This document shows, piece by piece, positions 4,843 through 7,347 of a stretch of 7,347 bases of DNA. The number at the start of each line of letters is the position of its first letter. The first letter of the stretch is position 1. The position numbers and the translations under genes were made by a program. The notes under the pieces were generated by a model. That model was not told the DNA's origin, ran no database searches, and saw only the letters and a program-made list of their open reading frames with translations. Origin of the DNA: CAYVBE01 sp964448935 (lineage in GTDB: Bacteria > Planctomycetota > Brocadiia > SM23-32); the NCBI GenBank assembly GCA_964448935.1, contig CAYVBE010000198.1:1-7347 (forward strand), written 5' to 3'.

Positions 4843-5910
4843 CTACCGGTACCGGCCGAACGTCCGGGCCACCTCGTAGGCCGCCAGGACGTTCTCCGTG
4901 GGCGTGTTGTCCTGGATCTGGTGGGTGGGCGCGAAGCAGTAGCCTCCGCCGGGCATCATCACCTCCAGCGTCTCGCGGCAGACCTTCCTCACCTCCTCGG
5001 CCGTGCCCCTGGCCAGGGGGCCGGCGGTGGAGATGCAGCCGTGGAAGGCCAGCCTGTCGCCGAACCGCTCCTTCAGGTAGGCCGGGGCCATATCCGCCGC
5101 CTCCGGCTGGAGGGTGTCAACGGCGTCCACGCCCATCTCGATCAAGTCCTCGAAGGCCCAGCTACTCGACCCGCAGGAGTGCACCATCACGGGCAGGGCA
5201 TGTTGCTTCGCCAGGTCAATGAAGCGCTGGTGGATGGGCCGGATGCGCTCGCGGAACAGTTGCTTGCTGACGCGCGGTCCCCTCTGCGTGCCCAGGTCTT
5301 CCCCCATCCAGACGATGCTCACCGCGTCGCCGGCGGCGTGGAGCGCGCGCCTGAGGATCTCGTATTTGATCTCCACGAAGCGTTCGATGAAGGTCATCAG
5401 GGCCGGGTCGGCGGTTGCCAGACCTACGTACATGGCCTCGTGACCCACGTGCCGCCCGGTCCAGTTCATCACCTCGAAGCCGGGGCCGGTGCAGACGGCG
5501 TAGTCGCTGAGGTCTTGTACCCGCTCAGCCAGCGCCGCGTAGTCGTAATCGTCCGGCGAGGGCATCGGGTATTCGAGCGCCGTCTGCTCGTCCAGGTCTT
5601 GCAGGTGCGGTCGCGGCTCCCAGTAGCCGCCCGATTCGTGCTCGATGTAGGCGGACCGGATGCCCCAGTCGGGGGAGACGCGCACGTGGGGGTCGTCCGG
5701 GGCCTCGTGCAGGCGCGGGCCGACGTAGGGCGCCCCCGCCCAGCGGAAGTCCACCCCCAGTTCCCGCCGCAGCCCCTCATCGTCGGCCGGGTCGAGCCCG
5801 TAGTGCTCCTTCAGCCGCCCGTCTATGCCCGGATTGGAGCTGTAGTCAATGGGCACGCGGTCGGGCTCCCGTAGCGCCAGCGCCGTCAGGACTCGCTCTC
5901 TGGGTTTCAT
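4843..5910 (-). CDS. URO-D superfamily protein (methyltransferase-like), not haem UroD
   Basis: A 355-residue cytoplasmic TIM-barrel protein. It starts with MKPRERVLTALALREPDRVP (1-20), the usual opening of planctomycete URO-D-like proteins. Other blocks are GEDLGTQRGPRVS (203-215), VMVHSCGSS (241-249) and APTHQIQDNTPTENV (327-341). His244-x-Cys246 matches the His-x-Cys zinc pair of corrinoid-protein methyltransferases such as MtaA. The third ligand, usually Cys, could be Cys325 or His330. The N-terminal arginine pattern of haem-biosynthetic uroporphyrinogen decarboxylase is not evident. Function is likely methyl transfer or decarboxylation on an unknown substrate; no corrinoid protein is encoded nearby. 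The start at 5910 is set by GAGGAG (5922-5917), six bases upstream; a longer version from ATG 5931 would overlap the sulfatase-like stop and contain this site. It follows that gene by 14 nt, so the two form an operon. Confidence 0.88.
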   Translation of the reverse strand: MKPRERVLTALALREPDRVPIDYSSNPGIDGRLKEHYGLDPADDEGLRRELGVDFRWAGAPYVGPRLHEAPDDPHVRVSPDWGIRSAYIEHESGGYWEPRPHLQDLDEQTALEYPMPSPDDYDYAALAERVQDLSDYAVCTGPGFEVMNWTGRHVGHEAMYVGLATADPALMTFIERFVEIKYEILRRALHAAGDAVSIVWMGEDLGTQRGPRVSKQLFRERIRPIHQRFIDLAKQHALPVMVHSCGSSSWAFEDLIEMGVDAVDTLQPEAADMAPAYLKERFGDRLAFHGCISTAGPLARGTAEEVRKVCRETLEVMMPGGGYCFAPTHQIQDNTPTENVLAAYEVARTFGRYR

Positions 5911-5916
5911 CGCCGA

Positions 5917-5922
5917 CTCCTC
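5917..5922 (-). promoter_or_regulatory. Ribosome binding site deciding the start of the URO-D-like gene
   Basis: GAGGAG on the minus strand, six bases before ATG 5910, inside the 14-nt gap after the TGA (5927-5925) of the sulfatase-like gene. It argues against ATG 5931. Confidence 0.7.
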
Positions 5923-5924
5923 GT

Positions 5925-7319
5925 TCACCATGGATTCTCCACGCCCTGGAATGAAGCCGGGTCGAAGGTCGTCAGGGCATCGTGCATACGCCGGCAGACT
6001 TCCGGGTTCTCAGCGGCGACGTTACAGTCCTGCGCCGGATTCTCCCTCAGGTCAATCAGGTTCGGCTCCCGGTTGCCATCGGGCCAGCAGGTGTAGATCC
6101 ACTCCCGATTCATGCCCTGCTTCGTCCCCGCGCCGGAGTGCAGGCAGCAGTTGAAGGCATACTCGCGCTCCGGCAACGCGCCGCCCCCGAGCGCCGGGAT
6201 CAGCGACTCGCCCTGCAGGTCGTCCGGCCGCGCCGCTCCGAACATATCCAGCACGGTGGGGTGCAGGTCCCAGGGCTGCACGATGCCCGCGTGCCGCACC
6301 TGATCGCTCTGGCCGGGCAGGTGGATGAAGAGCGGTATGCGCATGGTGCCGGTCCGGAGCGGCAGGTAGGTGGGATTGCGCACCGTGAAGTCACCGCCCA
6401 CCAGCCACGCGGTGTCATCGCAGACCAGCCACGGCTTGCCCACGCAGCCCGCGTCGCCCTCGTGGCCGGAGTAGATGCCGTGGTCGGAGGTGAAGAAGAT
6501 CGCCGTCTCTTCCAGGAGGTCCAGCCGATCCAGCGTTGCCAGCAGCCGCCCCACGGCGTGGTCCACCATGGTCACCTCGCCCGCGTAGCGTGCCTGGGTG
6601 TGCTGCATCTCGCGGTCCGTGATGCCCATCTTCCGGTAGTAGCCGTAGGGCGGGAACTCGAAGACGCGCCCCTCGTAGCCGGGGTCGTAGCGGTCAACAT
6701 ACCAGGGCGGCGGGTCCCACGGCTCGTGCGGATCGAAGACCTCCAGCCAGAGCAGGAAATCCTCCCGCGTCCGGTTATGCTCCAGCCACTCGCAGGCCAA
6801 GTTGAACGTGCCGGGGGCGAAGTAGTCCTCCTCACAGCGCCGCCGGGCGCGGTTCATCAGCACCTTGTTCAGGTGCCCTTCGCGGTAGCGGATCAGCTCC
6901 CGAGGAACGGGGTAGTCGAGGCAGGCGGCGTCGTCGGAGAAATGCGAGTCGCCCTCCTGGCCGCGGTTGACCGTGTAGGCGTCGAAGCCATCCCACATAT
7001 TGGCGCCACGGGCGCTGCCGTTGGCCACGTCCGTGATCATCTGCGTGTGGACGCCGGCCTGACCGAGTCGCGCGGCGAGGGTGACCTCGTCCGGCTCGAT
7101 GTTCTTCCAAGAGTTGAACGGAGTGCCCGGCGCCTCGCCCTTGCCCACGTGGATATCCCGCCGGTTCGGACCGGTGGGGAAGGAGCCGGTATACATGCGG
7201 TCGAATACGTGCGACATGCCGGCCAGGCGGTCGAGGTTGGGCGTGTGGACCCAGGAATTGCCGTACGCACCGATATGGTCGCGCCGGAACGAGTCGGACA
7301 GGATGAAGACGGCCTTCAT
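5925..7319 (-). CDS. Sulfatase-fold hydrolase (alkaline phosphatase superfamily) with Thr at the nucleophile site
   Basis: A 464-residue protein of the sulfatase type. It opens with VFILSDSFRRDHIGAYG (4-20), where Asp9 is a metal ligand but the usual second Asp is Ser10, and HTPNLDRLA (25-33). The active-site block TGPNRRDIHVGK (49-60) aligns with the Cys/Ser-x-Pro-Ser-Arg...Thr-Gly motif, placing Thr49 where formylglycine would form, with Pro51 and Arg53 kept. DPHEPWDP (196-203), TSDHG (277-281; Asp279, His280 metal ligands), GK (294-295) and DLHPTVLDMFG (351-361) complete the fold. Thr49 suggests phosphodiesterase or phosphonate-type chemistry, or an inactive relative, rather than a classic sulfatase. 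There is no signal peptide, since strand 1 begins at residue 3, whereas most sulfatases are exported. It is the first gene of a two-gene operon with the URO-D-like gene. ATG 7319 has GAGGAG (7333-7328) eight bases upstream; its promoter lies outside the window. Confidence 0.9.
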   Translation of the reverse strand: MKAVFILSDSFRRDHIGAYGNSWVHTPNLDRLAGMSHVFDRMYTGSFPTGPNRRDIHVGKGEAPGTPFNSWKNIEPDEVTLAARLGQAGVHTQMITDVANGSARGANMWDGFDAYTVNRGQEGDSHFSDDAACLDYPVPRELIRYREGHLNKVLMNRARRRCEEDYFAPGTFNLACEWLEHNRTREDFLLWLEVFDPHEPWDPPPWYVDRYDPGYEGRVFEFPPYGYYRKMGITDREMQHTQARYAGEVTMVDHAVGRLLATLDRLDLLEETAIFFTSDHGIYSGHEGDAGCVGKPWLVCDDTAWLVGGDFTVRNPTYLPLRTGTMRIPLFIHLPGQSDQVRHAGIVQPWDLHPTVLDMFGAARPDDLQGESLIPALGGGALPEREYAFNCCLHSGAGTKQGMNREWIYTCWPDGNREPNLIDLRENPAQDCNVAAENPEVCRRMHDALTTFDPASFQGVENPW

Positions 7320-7327
7320 GGGGGTGG

Positions 7328-7333
7328 CTCCTC
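7328..7333 (-). promoter_or_regulatory. Ribosome binding site of the sulfatase-like gene
   Basis: GAGGAG on the minus strand, eight bases before ATG 7319, identical to the site of the next gene in the operon. Confidence 0.7.
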
Positions 7334-7347
7334 ACTTGGGGCAAAGG

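Noticed and set aside
4795..5874. 359-codon plus-strand open frame over the URO-D-like gene
   Set aside because: Antisense shadow of 4843-5910; it shows no motif and the minus strand is clearly coding.
5925..5931. Overlapping start ATG 5931 for the URO-D-like gene (ATGGTGA overlap with the preceding stop)
   Set aside because: The GAGGAG site at 5922-5917 lies downstream of this ATG and is ideally placed for ATG 5910, where the family's usual N-terminus begins.
1..7347. tRNA, rRNA, CRISPR array, insertion sequence or phage genes
   Set aside because: None seen: no regularly spaced direct repeats beyond the heptads, no transposase-like or integrase-like frame, and no tRNA cloverleaf or rRNA signature noticed on reading both strands.

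Overview
The window looks like chromosomal DNA of a high-GC bacterium, most likely of the Planctomycetota or the wider PVC group. This is inferred from gene content: a uroporphyrinogen-decarboxylase-like (URO-D superfamily) methyltransferase-type protein, a second probable one at the left edge, a sulfatase-fold protein, a family 27 alpha-galactosidase and a DUF4013-like membrane protein. It also fits the wide, repeat-bearing intergenic spaces. No rRNA, tRNA, CRISPR array, transposase or phage gene is visible.

Layout. Positions 1-73 (minus) hold the first 24 codons of a gene that leaves the window and resembles a URO-D-like N-terminus. Positions 74-809 hold no convincing gene but several repeats: a TTCG heptad tract, three inverted repeats including a very strong 11-bp hairpin, a TTGACA/CATAAT promoter, and the first copy of a 59-bp element. 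Two small membrane-protein genes of unknown function follow on the plus strand (810-1409 and 1506-2045). Next come the second copy of the 59-bp element (2060-2118), a small possible gene starting inside it (2113-2355), and a doubtful coding remnant (2418-2663) that abuts a six-helix DUF4013-like gene (2674-3426).

The right half is dense, strongly codon-biased coding sequence. A GH27 alpha-galactosidase (3506-4636, plus) has its own promoter. It faces, tail to tail, a two-gene minus-strand operon: a sulfatase-fold hydrolase (7319-5925), then a URO-D-like protein (5910-4843) 14 nt downstream. About 200 nt with two stem-loops separate the converging genes.

How they may work together (inference): none of the three right-hand enzymes has a signal peptide, so they would act in the cytoplasm, perhaps on imported small glycans or glycosides carrying alpha-galactose and charged or methyl substituents. 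The most unusual points are threonine in place of the formylglycine-forming Cys/Ser in the sulfatase-fold protein, and the 59-bp element shared by two distant intergenic regions.
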